A stretch of DNA of 32,843 nt from Bacillota bacterium (GCA_021779235.1 JAJYBA010000002.1:1-32843), one strand, 5' to 3'. Counted from the stretch's first letter, positions 1 through 6,724 are shown. Notes: generated from the letters alone by a model not told the origin. Translations and numbers: made by a program.

Positions 1-70
1 TAGGACAAATGTCTGATTTTCCGTATATAGTATAAAATAAATTCTTACATAAAATACATTTTTTATTCAT
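1..70 (-). CDS. Zinc-knuckle small protein, 5' end only (duplicate of 32613-32783)
   Basis: This is the start of the 56-residue protein encoded completely at 32613-32783, present a second time because the window ends overlap. Translation begins at 70 and runs off the left edge, with the first CxxC pair intact. It should be counted once, using the right-hand copy. Bases 71-153 between this start and the next gene contain no convincing gene. Confidence 0.6.
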   Translation of the reverse strand, partial: MNKKCILCKNLFYTIYGKSDICP

Positions 71-130
71 CTGGGAAATAAAGGAATTAATGAAACGGCA
101 AAGAGAGGAAAGACTGGCTGAAGAATCTTT
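5..130. repeat. Terminal direct repeat, left copy (circular overlap)
   Basis: Bases 5-130 are identical to 32718-32843, a 126-bp exact direct repeat at the two ends of the window. The simplest reading is one circular molecule cut at an arbitrary point and assembled with overlapping ends. The first four bases (TAGG) do not match bases 32714-32717 and are probably an end artefact. An att-type repeat of an integrated element is the alternative, but the repeat contains no tRNA end and runs through the start of a small gene. Confidence 0.85.
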
Positions 131-153
131 TCCAACCGCTTTTCAGTAATTAC

Positions 154-1092
154 TTAATCTGAATCACCTCTATTTCCCAGATTATTAATTCTTCTTAATT
201 CCTGTACTTCTTTAACTAAATCCTTAACACCTTGTGATAAAGTCTTAATTGCTTCAACGTGTGAAACCATATTTTCTGCATACATATTTTGGTTTTCTTT
301 TACTTTATTCAGAGCTTCTAAAATAAATTCTGGAGTAACTTTAAAATTAGTTCTCTCATGTGAGTTCATATAATTCTGATATTGTAATCCGTGAATGTCT
401 GCTTGTTCTTCGCTTATAGTTTCTGCTTCTTTATATATATTTGAAGAATAATCTATTGAAAACCAATATCCCTTTTCATTCTTAATTAAAATAGTCTTTC
501 CTTTATGCTCGAAATGTATTGCTTCTAAATTATTAACAAATCCGTAATGTTGTCTTGCTACCTTGAATTTATACTTAAACTCTCCTGTTATCTTAAAAAT
601 TCCTTCCATTGTCACAAGAAAGCTCTGTATTGCGTTCTTTTTTGAATCTATGGTATTTATACCCCAAAAGTTATTTCCTTTAGGCTCAAATATAGTTATA
701 TAATTTTTACCTAATAAAATCTTCTTTCTTTCTATTATTATTCTTGGAGTGCTTTGTAATCCTTTTAATTCATAATTAATATTATTTAATTTAAGAATTT
801 CTAGCCAATTAAATTTTTTGTTTGGTTTAATTTTCCAAATGAATGCGTGGCCTCTAACATTTTGAACTTGAGAATTACCGTCTTGACTTAATATTTTAAC
901 TTCTCCAGAAGGGATAACTTCCCATACTCCATAGCCTACTTTTTTAATTACTCCTTCTCTTTTTAATGACGATAAATAATAAGATAAATTTGGTATTGAG
1001 ATATTTAGGCGTGTTGATATTTTAGCAGGGTTCAGACCTTTTTTTATAGAATTTACTATATCAAGATAAAGTTTTCTTTTAACTTCTTTCAT
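154..1092 (-). CDS. Winged-helix DNA-binding protein with a large uncharacterised C-terminal domain
   Basis: 312 residues. Residues 5-62 form a clear winged helix-turn-helix: the motif NPAKISTRLNISIPNLSYYL is followed by a wing ending in GVIKKVGYGVWEV. The middle (about 80-240) is a beta-rich domain that I recognise only loosely as recurring in archaeal plasmids and viruses. The last 60 residues are predicted coiled coil, so an oligomer is likely. Its start lies 22 bases after the methyltransferase stop, so the two probably share a transcript. It could be a transcription regulator or a replication or partition protein of the element; the sequence does not decide. No nuclease, primase or ATPase motif is visible. 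Confidence 0.75.
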   Translation of the reverse strand: MKEVKRKLYLDIVNSIKKGLNPAKISTRLNISIPNLSYYLSSLKREGVIKKVGYGVWEVIPSGEVKILSQDGNSQVQNVRGHAFIWKIKPNKKFNWLEILKLNNINYELKGLQSTPRIIIERKKILLGKNYITIFEPKGNNFWGINTIDSKKNAIQSFLVTMEGIFKITGEFKYKFKVARQHYGFVNNLEAIHFEHKGKTILIKNEKGYWFSIDYSSNIYKEAETISEEQADIHGLQYQNYMNSHERTNFKVTPEFILEALNKVKENQNMYAENMVSHVEAIKTLSQGVKDLVKEVQELRRINNLGNRGDSD

Positions 1093-1114
1093 CTTAAATT
1101 TTTAACCTCTTTCA

Positions 1115-1768
1115 TTATAATAATACTCCTTGTTGTTCTTTGAAAGCCATATTGAATATATGTAATGCTTCTTTTGGTTCAACGCAATTTCTTATAGTCT
1201 TTAATTTATCTATCCCAGAAAATTTAGATAAGTCAAAACCTTTTAATTTATAATGATTTTCTAAACTCTCTATATCGCTATTCATCCCTCTCCCGGTTAG
1301 TTCTATCTTAGGTAAATTAGATAAATTAAAATTACACCAATAATAATGTTTGCCTACTTGTTGAGGCTTAATTAGAGGTTCATAGAAACCAATTACATTC
1401 TCAACTACCCATTTTCCTTTAAAATAATATTGTAAGAATATAATCTCTTGATATAAAGACATTTCTGGATAGATAGGTTTATTTTGAACTAAGTTAGCGA
1501 ATCTTGCCTTTGAATGTGTAGGACAAGGAGGAGAAGACCATATAAAATCAAATTCAGAGTAATGGTCTAATAGATATTGATGTGCATCTGTAACAATAAC
1601 TTCATCTTGAGGGAAAAATTCTTTATATATTTCTGCAATCTTAGGATTATTCTCAATAGCAGTAACCATAATGTCTCCCCCCCATAACTTTCTATTTCCA
1701 CCTATGCCTGCATAAAGATTAAGTATTTTTATCTTCTTTACCTCTTTGTTTTCCATTGTCTTATCCAT
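1115..1768 (-). CDS. DNA (cytosine-5) methyltransferase, short phage-like form
   Basis: 217 residues, shorter than the 300-400 usual for the family. Motif I is LNLYAGIGGN (17-26), the SAM site. Motif IV is SSPPCPTHS, with the likely catalytic cysteine at 82. Motif VI is VVENV (121-125). The target-recognition region is very reduced. The family transfers a methyl group from SAM to cytosine C5 in duplex DNA. It sits upstream of the winged-helix gene and has no adjacent recognisable restriction enzyme, so it reads as an orphan enzyme that could protect element DNA or mark it for regulation. The start may be the ATG at 1768 or the in-frame ATG at 1756; both leave the core intact. Confidence 0.88.
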   Translation of the reverse strand: MDKTMENKEVKKIKILNLYAGIGGNRKLWGGDIMVTAIENNPKIAEIYKEFFPQDEVIVTDAHQYLLDHYSEFDFIWSSPPCPTHSKARFANLVQNKPIYPEMSLYQEIIFLQYYFKGKWVVENVIGFYEPLIKPQQVGKHYYWCNFNLSNLPKIELTGRGMNSDIESLENHYKLKGFDLSKFSGIDKLKTIRNCVEPKEALHIFNMAFKEQQGVLL

Positions 1769-1825
1769 CTATCCCAAAAGAAAATAATAAGTTGGGATTT
1801 CGCTGTTTACAGCTCATCAGGATGG

Positions 1826-2074
1826 CTATAAAGCTAATAAGCCCACAATCACAGTAATTTCTCTTTCACTCTTTGGCTTCTTGAAATAACCGCTTCTATA
1901 AAGCACATCAAGTAATACTTCTTCTTTCGATGCATTCTTTGAACCTTTAAAGCACAATAGCTTTCCTTTGAAAGAAGGATGGTATCTATATCCATTACCT
2001 TTCTTTTCTAAACATTCGCATTCTACTGCATCTTTTAATGCTACTTCGATTTCTTTCTTTGTAGGTAATTTCAT
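1826..2074 (-). CDS. Small hypothetical protein
   Basis: 82 residues, not recognised. It is lysine-rich, with a central CEC pair (19-21) and a basic middle. It overlaps the upstream gene by the four bases ATGA (2071-2074), which indicates translational coupling and supports the start. It is the last gene of the leftward array that begins at a promoter near 2865. The 57 bases downstream hold a short palindrome (GCTG-TTTA-CAGC, 1802-1813), too weak to call a terminator. Confidence 0.7.
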   Translation of the reverse strand: MKLPTKKEIEVALKDAVECECLEKKGNGYRYHPSFKGKLLCFKGSKNASKEEVLLDVLYRSGYFKKPKSEREITVIVGLLAL

Positions 2075-2406
2075 TTTGTTGCTTCGAGGACTGTCTTTAG
2101 CTTTCCAAGTTTCTTCATGTATCTATCTACAATTTCGATGGCTAGTTCCTGTGACAGAGGAATAGTCAATGACATATAGCCCATATCTTTTCCAAATATT
2201 CTAGTTGTTGGGCAGCTTACAAATATTGTGTCGCTACCATCTTCCAGATACATTTCATCTACTGGAAAATTGTTGTTCATTTGGAGAAAATCTTTTCTAT
2301 TTTCGTCATTAACATCCGAATCTATTGATGCCTGATTAAGTCTAGACATTATAGATTCGAATTCTTGTTTGTCAATATCCCAATATAGTTTTACTTCTTC
2401 ACTCAT
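2071..2406 (-). CDS. Hypothetical acidic protein
   Basis: 111 residues, acidic, soluble, no signal peptide or membrane segment. Mixed alpha/beta pattern, with a C-terminal helix rich in lysine. Both ends overlap neighbours by ATGA, so it is translated as part of a tight operon with the genes at 1826 and 2403. No family recognised. Confidence 0.75.
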   Translation of the reverse strand: MSEEVKLYWDIDKQEFESIMSRLNQASIDSDVNDENRKDFLQMNNNFPVDEMYLEDGSDTIFVSCPTTRIFGKDMGYMSLTIPLSQELAIEIVDRYMKKLGKLKTVLEATK

Positions 2407-2744
2407 CTTGATGCTATTTCTGGAACTTTGAAAACAAGCATATCGTCTTGTATTTCCATGTCATAGATGCCAAGAGGAATCATTTTTAATGCAGTGCCAG
2501 TAAATCTCTTTCGTTCATTACTTTTATCACTTGTATTAAAAGTTACTTTAAATCCCCTTATTCCATCTGAACTTGGCTTTAGACCTACAAGATTCTCTTC
2601 CCTATTAAGATAGACCTCAACAAATTTCTTATTCAGAAACTTCCCTGCTTCTATGCTTAGAGAGTAAGTCGTCTTAGCAACTGAAATCTGTAAACCATTT
2701 AGCCCTTGATTGTGGCTTCCTTTTATTACTAATTCAAATCCCAT
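2403..2744 (-). CDS. Phage-type small beta-rich protein of unknown function
   Basis: 113 residues. The region VEVYLNREENLVGLKPSSDG (43-62) resembles small beta-rich proteins that I recall from tailed-phage accessory regions, which carry a similar GLKP turn; this is a recollection, not a search result. A strong ribosome-binding site (AAAGGAGGTG) lies eight bases before the ATG, inside the short upstream ORF. Cytoplasmic; no catalytic motif seen. Confidence 0.75.
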   Translation of the reverse strand: MGFELVIKGSHNQGLNGLQISVAKTTYSLSIEAGKFLNKKFVEVYLNREENLVGLKPSSDGIRGFKVTFNTSDKSNERKRFTGTALKMIPLGIYDMEIQDDMLVFKVPEIASR

Positions 2745-2835
2745 TTTTTACACCTCCTTTCACGCCTTGTTCAATCCGCCCTTTCGGTGCAGCTTCTGCC
2801 GCATTATGCTGATTGTGATTCTTTTTTGTTTCCAT
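2734..2835 (-). CDS. Possible 33-residue leader protein of the operon
   Basis: An ORF of 33 codons starting at 2835 and overlapping the next gene by 11 bases. The case for it being real is positional. A TATA-like box (TATTTAAATTAT, 2859-2870) lies 24-35 bases upstream, exactly where it would place the transcription start at the ATG, as in leaderless archaeal genes. The peptide is basic with no family match. It may equally be a leader whose only role is to carry the Shine-Dalgarno of the next gene. Confidence 0.45.
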   Translation of the reverse strand: METKKNHNQHNAAEAAPKGRIEQGVKGGVKNGI

Positions 2836-2858
2836 TGTGAATATGAAATTTGATTATC

Positions 2859-2870
2859 TATTTAAATTAT
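2859..2870 (-). promoter_or_regulatory. Archaeal TATA box for the 2835 to 1826 operon
   Basis: TATTTAAATTAT on the plus strand (reverse complement ATAATTTAAATA on the transcribed strand), spaced about 27 bases from the ATG at 2835. The same core at the same spacing occurs before 8833 and 32567. Confidence 0.55.
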
Positions 2871-2878
2871 TGTTTTAA

Positions 2879-3025
2879 CTATTTGGGGATGAAACTTTTA
2901 AGTATATAATTACAAGAATGAAGCCCTCTTATATAATTCTTTTGAACTGGGGAATGTTCCCATGTTTTAGTATCCTGATTGAGATATAAATTTCTACGAC
3001 ATTTCGGGCAGAGCTTCTTCATCAT
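2879..3025 (-). CDS. Small CxxC zinc-binding-like protein
   Basis: 48 residues (MMKKLCPKCRRNLYL at the start). The CPKC pair at 6-9 and the HSC near residue 36 suggest a half zinc ribbon. The start is supported by AGAGAGG about eight bases upstream and by the overlap of its ATG with the stop of the preceding gene. Role unknown; such knuckles often bind nucleic acid or act as adaptor domains. Confidence 0.6.
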   Translation of the reverse strand: MMKKLCPKCRRNLYLNQDTKTWEHSPVQKNYIRGLHSCNYILKSFIPK

Positions 3026-3153
3026 GATGCCTCTCTTAGACTATTAGAGCCTATTAGATTATTTTTTCTTACTTTTGAGTATATATCCCTATCAAATTCT
3101 AAATGTGCTTTTTCCCATATCTTCTTTAATTTATTAGGTAATTTTTTATTCAT
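3022..3153 (-). CDS. Small basic hypothetical protein
   Basis: 43 residues (MNKKLPNKLKKIWEKAHLEF at the start). It overlaps the upstream gene by ATGA at 3150-3153 and the downstream zinc protein by four bases at 3022-3025. Couplings on both sides make it likely to be translated despite its size. Basic amphipathic helix; no family recognised. Confidence 0.6.
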   Translation of the reverse strand: MNKKLPNKLKKIWEKAHLEFDRDIYSKVRKNNLIGSNSLREAS

Positions 3154-3365
3154 TTCTTAATCTCCTTTGAGTTCGCTTTAATACAAACATTTATTAACTC
3201 TTTATTAGTAGTTACATTATCATTAGGGGAGCTTAAAGGGAGAGGGGCTTGTAGATTCGAATACTGACTTTCTCCTGCCCCCATTAAATCTGAAAAACTA
3301 AATATAGGTCTTCCGAATCCTGTTAGTTCGTGCATTTCTTCTATTGATATTAATTTAGATTCCAT
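3150..3365 (-). CDS. Hypothetical protein
   Basis: 71 residues, soluble, with a Ser/Pro/Asn-rich middle likely to be disordered. The N-terminal MESKL echoes the MESKY of the upstream gene: the two genes overlap by 11 bases and read the same ATGGAATCTAAA words, a sign of local sequence reuse. No function can be assigned. Confidence 0.6.
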   Translation of the reverse strand: MESKLISIEEMHELTGFGRPIFSFSDLMGAGESQYSNLQAPLPLSSPNDNVTTNKELINVCIKANSKEIKK

Positions 3366-3522
3366 GTTTCTCCTGTAAAATTGCTAAAGATAAAGCACTC
3401 ATAACTATTCCAATGGTTATATAAATAAAATTATTTGTTTTAGAATAAGGTTCTATCATTTGAAAAGCTACAAATAAGAATGTTGCTGCTGCTATTAATC
3501 TTGCTGTATATTTAGATTCCAT
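3355..3522 (-). CDS. Small membrane protein, two transmembrane segments
   Basis: 55 residues starting at the ATG of 3522, which overlaps the stop of the preceding gene as TAATG. A longer in-frame reading upstream only shadows that gene and is not used. Hydrophobic segments lie at about 9-24 and 32-50, joined by a short polar loop, with the C-terminus charged. Role unknown. Confidence 0.65.
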   Translation of the reverse strand: MESKYTARLIAAATFLFVAFQMIEPYSKTNNFIYITIGIVMSALSLAILQEKHGI

Positions 3523-3704
3523 TAATCTGAATTCTCCCAAAGATAGGCTAATACAGATAGAATTATAATTAGCCCAGCAAATGTAAAGAAAATGTGTTTT
3601 GGAGTAGAAATAAAATAATACATAAAATCTAGATAGTCCGTAAACCACGCAAAATAAGCAGCTACAAAGAAAAATATAATATAAAACAAGGTTGTTCCTT
3701 TCAT
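3522..3704 (-). CDS. Small membrane protein, two transmembrane segments
   Basis: 60 residues. Hydrophobic stretches at about 4-22 and 38-56 flank an aromatic, partly polar loop. It overlaps the nuclease-like gene by ATGA (3701-3704) and the next membrane gene by TAATG. No family recognised. Confidence 0.65.
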   Translation of the reverse strand: MKGTTLFYIIFFFVAAYFAWFTDYLDFMYYFISTPKHIFFTFAGLIIILSVLAYLWENSD

Positions 3705-4102
3705 ACTAAATATTCTCCTAATACTTTCCTTAAAGATTCTACAGGATTATATATTTTATTAATTAATTCATCTGTCTTTATTTGGCCTAACCAATCAGAT
3801 TCTACTTTTTTAACTGGAACTATAATTAAATCTTCAAAGGGGTAATTCTTTTTAATCTTATTTTTCCATTCATTATTAATTTCTTTCTGGATTTCTATAA
3901 TTAAGGGAGTTTCAAAATCTACAAATATATCTAGAAACAAGTTTTCTTGCTCTGGGTAAAATTCTGAATAGATTGGAGTATTAGGATATTTTCTTCTATA
4001 CATTCTCATAAGTTCACATTTAATTATATTTTCTAAATCTGTTGAATCTAAGACATTATGTCCGATATTTATTTTCAATAACTTATCAAAGTATATTTTC
4101 AT
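3701..4102 (-). CDS. PD-(D/E)XK nuclease-like protein (tentative)
   Basis: 133 residues. The centre reads NLFLDIFVDF, then PLIIEIQKE and a later conserved-looking strand DLIIVPVK. This is the layout of the PD-(D/E)XK fold: an acidic residue at the end of strand 2, then E-x-Q/K on strand 3, then a hydrophobic strand. Lysine of the usual ExK is replaced by glutamine, which some families allow. If active it would cut DNA (restriction, recombination or repair). No partner helicase or specificity gene is adjacent. The assignment is by pattern only. Confidence 0.5.
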   Translation of the reverse strand: MKIYFDKLLKINIGHNVLDSTDLENIIKCELMRMYRRKYPNTPIYSEFYPEQENLFLDIFVDFETPLIIEIQKEINNEWKNKIKKNYPFEDLIIVPVKKVESDWLGQIKTDELINKIYNPVESLRKVLGEYLV

Positions 4103-4329
4103 TTTAATGCCTCTTGAATTTCCTTAATTGCTGCGTCTATCTTTTCATATATTGGGCTATCAAACACAACACCTGTAATACTACCTATGAATTTTCTAGG
4201 TTCATACTCTTTCCAAGCCAAAAATACTTCTTTTCTTCCTTCTGCCTCTGCTCTTAATACATCATCTTCTGGATATTCTTTTAGTTCTTCACACAATTCA
4301 TGCGTCGAAGAAAAAATATCTTTATCCAT
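4099..4329 (-). CDS. Hypothetical protein with a duplicated N-terminal segment
   Basis: 76 residues, acidic, helical. The first 20 or so residues (core DIFSSTHELC) are nearly the same as those of the 48-residue protein at 4946-5092, at DNA level too, so one arose by recent partial duplication of the other. After that the two diverge completely. It overlaps the nuclease-like gene by ATGA. Confidence 0.7.
   Translation of the reverse strand: MDKDIFSSTHELCEELKEYPEDDVLRAEAEGRKEVFLAWKEYEPRKFIGSITGVVFDSPIYEKIDAAIKEIQEALK
4267..4325. repeat. Internal duplication, copy A (pairs with 5034-5090)
   Basis: About 57 bases encoding the start of the 4099 protein match bases 5034-5090 almost exactly; I see about one substitution in the aligned part. 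The end of the block coincides with the two start codons. It is a recent segmental duplication that gave two different genes the same N-terminus. Confidence 0.8.
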
Positions 4330-4330
4330 A

Positions 4331-4564
4331 TTATTTCGTCTCCTCTCGCACGTCCAAGGATGCTTGTGTTCGCTTCTTATTCTTTAGTTCAGGTAGAACA
4401 TAATGCTTTCTTACTAAATATCCAATCCACCATATCAATGAGAATAAACCAAACACTATTGGGAATCCCCAAAAGTCTGTAAGTTTAGTTATTAGTGATA
4501 CTATAAATAGTTCAGATAAAAATAAAGCCATATCATAGATATTTACTAGGTTCTTATCTTTCAT
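4331..4564 (-). CDS. Small membrane protein
   Basis: 77 residues. Two hydrophobic segments (about 12-28 and 33-50) are followed by a basic, polar C-terminal tail that probably faces the cytoplasm. It overlaps the zinc-finger protein upstream by ATGA (4561-4564) and ends one base before the next gene. No family recognised. Confidence 0.65.
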   Translation of the reverse strand: MKDKNLVNIYDMALFLSELFIVSLITKLTDFWGFPIVFGLFSLIWWIGYLVRKHYVLPELKNKKRTQASLDVREETK

Positions 4565-4944
4565 CCCTGCGCTCCTTCAGGGTTTTCCTTCTCAGGTTCA
4601 ATCTTCCCAAGCGTTTCTTTTAATTCTTTAACTCTTTTATCAAAGATATTCTCGCAATCTCCTATTCCTACTCCTTGCTCTTTTAGATTAATCAAAATAT
4701 CTCTTGCGTCTTCCATCAAAAACATATCTTTCTTAATATCCTCTCTGAACTCTTTTATCCCTGCCTTCACTATCTCAATAGCTCTTTCTGTTGCACTTTT
4801 ACCTGCTTGACATTCAAAGCATAATTCATCATCTCTCCCGCATAATATCTTTTCTGTTCCATTATTAGGATTCAATTTACAAATCCCGCAACCATTATTA
4901 TATTTCTCAAGTTGGGCGTTTAGTTTTGAAAGTATTGAGTTCAT
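4561..4944 (-). CDS. Zinc-binding protein, paralogue of the protein at 6721-7077
   Basis: 127 residues. Cysteines in GCGICKL (19-22 region), ILCG and ELCFECQAGK look like a zinc ribbon; the rest is helical and charged. It shares its start (MNSILSKLNAQLEKYN versus MNSIISKLNAELEKYN), the CxxCQAGK element, the AIEIV segment and the LKETLGK end with the protein at 6721-7077. The two are clear paralogues whose middle and loops have diverged. Binding partner unknown; an adaptor role is possible. Confidence 0.7.
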   Translation of the reverse strand: MNSILSKLNAQLEKYNNGCGICKLNPNNGTEKILCGRDDELCFECQAGKSATERAIEIVKAGIKEFREDIKKDMFLMEDARDILINLKEQGVGIGDCENIFDKRVKELKETLGKIEPEKENPEGAQG

Positions 4945-4945
4945 A

Positions 4946-5092
4946 TTAATTAGATTTGGGAGGAATGCCTACCTCTTTTTGTTTTAACTTCTTTATAGTC
5001 TTTTGAAACTCATCTACAAACCAGTTAAGTTCTTCTGGATATTCTTTTAGTTCTTTACACAATTCATGCGTCGAAGAAAAAATATCTTTCAT
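4946..5092 (-). CDS. Small hypothetical protein sharing its N-terminus with the 4099 gene
   Basis: 48 residues. The start at 5092 overlaps the preceding membrane gene by ATGA, and the stop lies one base before the zinc-finger gene. The N-terminal block is the duplicated segment described at 4267-4325 and 5034-5090; the C-terminal half is lysine-rich and unrelated. Coupling on both sides argues that it is expressed. Confidence 0.6.
   Translation of the reverse strand: MKDIFSSTHELCKELKEYPEELNWFVDEFQKTIKKLKQKEVGIPPKSN
5034..5090. repeat. Internal duplication, copy B (pairs with 4267-4325)
   Basis: Second copy of the near-identical segment at 4267-4325. The two lie about 0.77 kb apart in direct orientation with three genes between them. 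Confidence 0.8.
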
Positions 5093-5322
5093 CTCTTAGA
5101 ACCTCTTTTATAATCGCTTTTCTTAATTATTAATTTTACCTTTGGAATCTTTCTCTTCTTTTCTTCCTTTTCTATTAACCATACAATACAAAAAGACGCC
5201 AAGCCCGAACCTAAACAGAACCATTCCAATGGTTTTGAAGAATAAATAAATGCTTCATTAATTAATCCTACTAGAAGTGAGACTAGAAAAATAGACATCG
5301 CTAAGGTATGTGCTTTTATCAT
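5089..5322 (-). CDS. Two-TM membrane protein with basic C-terminal PKVKLI tail
   Basis: 77 residues. Transmembrane segments at about 6-25 and 35-50 are followed by a basic cytoplasmic tail, KIPKVKLIIKKSDYKRG. The tail pattern PKVKLIxxKxDxxK is repeated in the otherwise different two-TM protein at 30035-30274, suggesting a shared binding partner or shared origin. ATGA overlaps on both sides. Function unknown. Confidence 0.7.
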   Translation of the reverse strand: MIKAHTLAMSIFLVSLLVGLINEAFIYSSKPLEWFCLGSGLASFCIVWLIEKEEKKRKIPKVKLIIKKSDYKRGSKR

Positions 5323-5519
5323 CTTCGTGTCTCCGCGCCCCTATTTTCTTTAAGTATATACCTCGTTCCAGACAATTCATAATATTTATCCATATCTTCC
5401 CAGATTTTTAAATATAATTTTACTTCGGCTTCGTGTCCTTGCTTTCTTATTTCAGATAAGGAACTATAATTGTTTTCTATTCTATTCTCTAATGTTTGTA
5501 TATATGTTTCTAGTGTCAT
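5319..5519 (-). CDS. Small helical hypothetical protein
   Basis: 66 residues from the ATG at 5519, chosen because GGGAGGT lies eight bases upstream and the ATG overlaps the preceding stop (ATGA, 5516-5519); an in-frame ATG further upstream lies inside the previous gene. Helical, charged, tyrosine-rich. The start MTLETYI resembles MTLEQYT of the small protein at 7929-8045. Confidence 0.65.
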   Translation of the reverse strand: MTLETYIQTLENRIENNYSSLSEIRKQGHEAEVKLYLKIWEDMDKYYELSGTRYILKENRGAETRR

Positions 5520-5773
5520 TTTGAGACCTCCCAACATGAATTATATTCTTCTGAGTATAAAGCACTAGAGCAACATTTATTAGACCAAAAAAAATGATAT
5601 ATACTTTGTCCTGATTCTGTAGTATTGAATGGATAATTGCTGAAACATTCTTTAGGTATTTGCGGAGGTTTATCTGACCAAGAGGTTTCAATCATTATAT
5701 AAACCAATAAACTAAACAAAGTTAAAAAGACTAAAAAAATCAAAAAAGTTAAAACATTATTCTTATTTTTCAT
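5516..5773 (-). CDS. Small exported or membrane-anchored protein with conserved-looking cysteines
   Basis: 85 residues. One strongly hydrophobic segment (about 8-29) after a short basic start, then an extracellular-looking domain with cysteines at about 43, 67, 68 and 80 that could form disulfides, and one N-x-T sequon. It may be a surface protein. Coupled by ATGA to both neighbours. Confidence 0.65.
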   Translation of the reverse strand: MKNKNNVLTFLIFLVFLTLFSLLVYIMIETSWSDKPPQIPKECFSNYPFNTTESGQSIYHFFWSNKCCSSALYSEEYNSCWEVSK

Positions 5774-6102
5774 GTTTGTCCTCCAAAGGCTTCTTTTATT
5801 GATTTTTCTCTATTCCTTATTTCTGTACATAATCCTAAGATTCTTTTATTACCTTCTGCATTGTCACGAGTAGTCATAATTGATAGTTCATTATAATCAA
5901 TTAGTTTATTAATTCTGTTCTCGGTATTTTTGGCGAGTTTAAGGGCTTCTTTCCATACGGCTAGTTTTGCTTGACATTTCTCTAACATAAGTTTCTTTAA
6001 ATTAAACAATAAGTGATTCTCATTATACATATCAAACCATAATAATAATTCTTTCTCTTCTTCTTCAAGTTCGGCTATCTTTTGTTTAATTGTTGGTATC
6101 AT
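5770..6102 (-). CDS. Coiled-coil hypothetical protein
   Basis: 110 residues, almost wholly helical with heptad-like spacing (KIAELEEEEKELLLW near the start). Soluble, two or three cysteines. It lies directly downstream of the C-type-lectin-like gene and overlaps it by ATGA, so it is co-translated with it and is a candidate partner. No family recognised. Confidence 0.65.
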   Translation of the reverse strand: MIPTIKQKIAELEEEEKELLLWFDMYNENHLLFNLKKLMLEKCQAKLAVWKEALKLAKNTENRINKLIDYNELSIMTTRDNAEGNKRILGLCTEIRNREKSIKEAFGGQT

Positions 6103-6410
6103 TTTTTATTCCTCTTTTTAACATATACCCCAAAAGCATAGCCGCCCCTGCCGCACCAGCTGCTGCCAACGACGCCCAACCTGCCGTCACCGTACCAGTA
6201 GGAAAGCAAGCCAGTATAATATTTTCCTTCTTTCAAAGCATAAAAGAATCTATAATTACCATTATATCTTAATGGGCTTTTCTTATTTTCTCTTGCTTCT
6301 TTTAATAATTCCCAGTCTCTTAACATTCTGTATCCTTTCGGACACTTCTTAACTGCATCTTCGTAATTATCTACTTTTATTATTTTTAGTTTCATTGTTT
6401 TTGTTTTCAT
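6099..6410 (-). CDS. Small C-type-lectin-like protein, probable DGR target
   Basis: 103 residues, cytoplasmic by sequence. The segment CPKGYRMLRDWELLKEAR (23-40), followed by aromatic strands and ending in GYAFGVYV, follows the C-type-lectin/FGE-like layout used by short DGR variable proteins in archaea and phages. Residues 67-90 are encoded by codons that nearly all end in C or G, unlike the flanking AT-rich gene. Fifteen of these are NNC, the expected result of adenine mutagenesis of AAC codons. In known systems the varied residues sit on the ligand-binding face. The gene is coupled to zinc-ribbon and coiled-coil neighbours. No reverse transcriptase or template repeat was found here. Confidence 0.65.
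   Translation of the reverse strand: MKTKTMKLKIIKVDNYEDAVKKCPKGYRMLRDWELLKEARENKKSPLRYNGNYRFFYALKEGKYYTGLLSYWYGDGRLGVVGSSWCGRGGYAFGVYVKKRNKK
6141..6209 (-). other. Candidate DGR variable region
   Basis: Codons 67-90 of the lectin-like gene: 21 of 24 end in C or G, including repeated GGC, AGC, TAC, TGC, GAC and GTC, in an element that otherwise favours A/T at third positions. It ends abruptly at TAT GCT TTT GGG, which returns to AT-rich use, as at an initiation-of-homing boundary. Confidence 0.55.
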
Positions 6411-6724
6411 GAGACACCTCCTTTCATCATTGAAATATTATCCTTCGTTTCGGTTGTTCCGAGCGTTATTTCTTTACCACACATAGAACAGCGTCTTTTA
6501 TTTTCAAAATATTCTTTAGGAATACCAACAATAGGTCTCCAATCATGTTCTGCTCCATTTAAACAATCCGCTTTATTACAATCGTAACTTACAGAGTAAT
6601 TACAAGTAACCATGAAGCTTTTGCCGCATTCTTCACATTCTTCTTCGACTTCCTCGTCTTGGTCGAGTGGGTCACCCCCCCAATCCCATTCAGCTCCGCA
6701 GTAAGGACATTCTATATCTCTCAT
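6407..6724 (-). CDS. Zinc-ribbon protein with several CxxC motifs
   Basis: 105 residues. CPYCGAEW at 6-13, CEECGKSF at about 30-37, single cysteines at about 42, 49 and 54, and CSMCGKEI near 79 give two probable zinc-binding sites, with an acidic linker between the first two. It is soluble. Zinc ribbons of this type mostly bind nucleic acid or proteins. Its stop overlaps the lectin-like gene start, so it is translated immediately before that gene. Confidence 0.7.
   Translation of the reverse strand: MRDIECPYCGAEWDWGGDPLDQDEEVEEECEECGKSFMVTCNYSVSYDCNKADCLNGAEHDWRPIVGIPKEYFENKRRCSMCGKEITLGTTETKDNISMMKGGVS

Noticed and set aside
1802..1813. Palindrome GCTGTTTACAGC as a terminator
   Set aside because: Only four base pairs with a four-base loop and no T-run, so it is likely chance.
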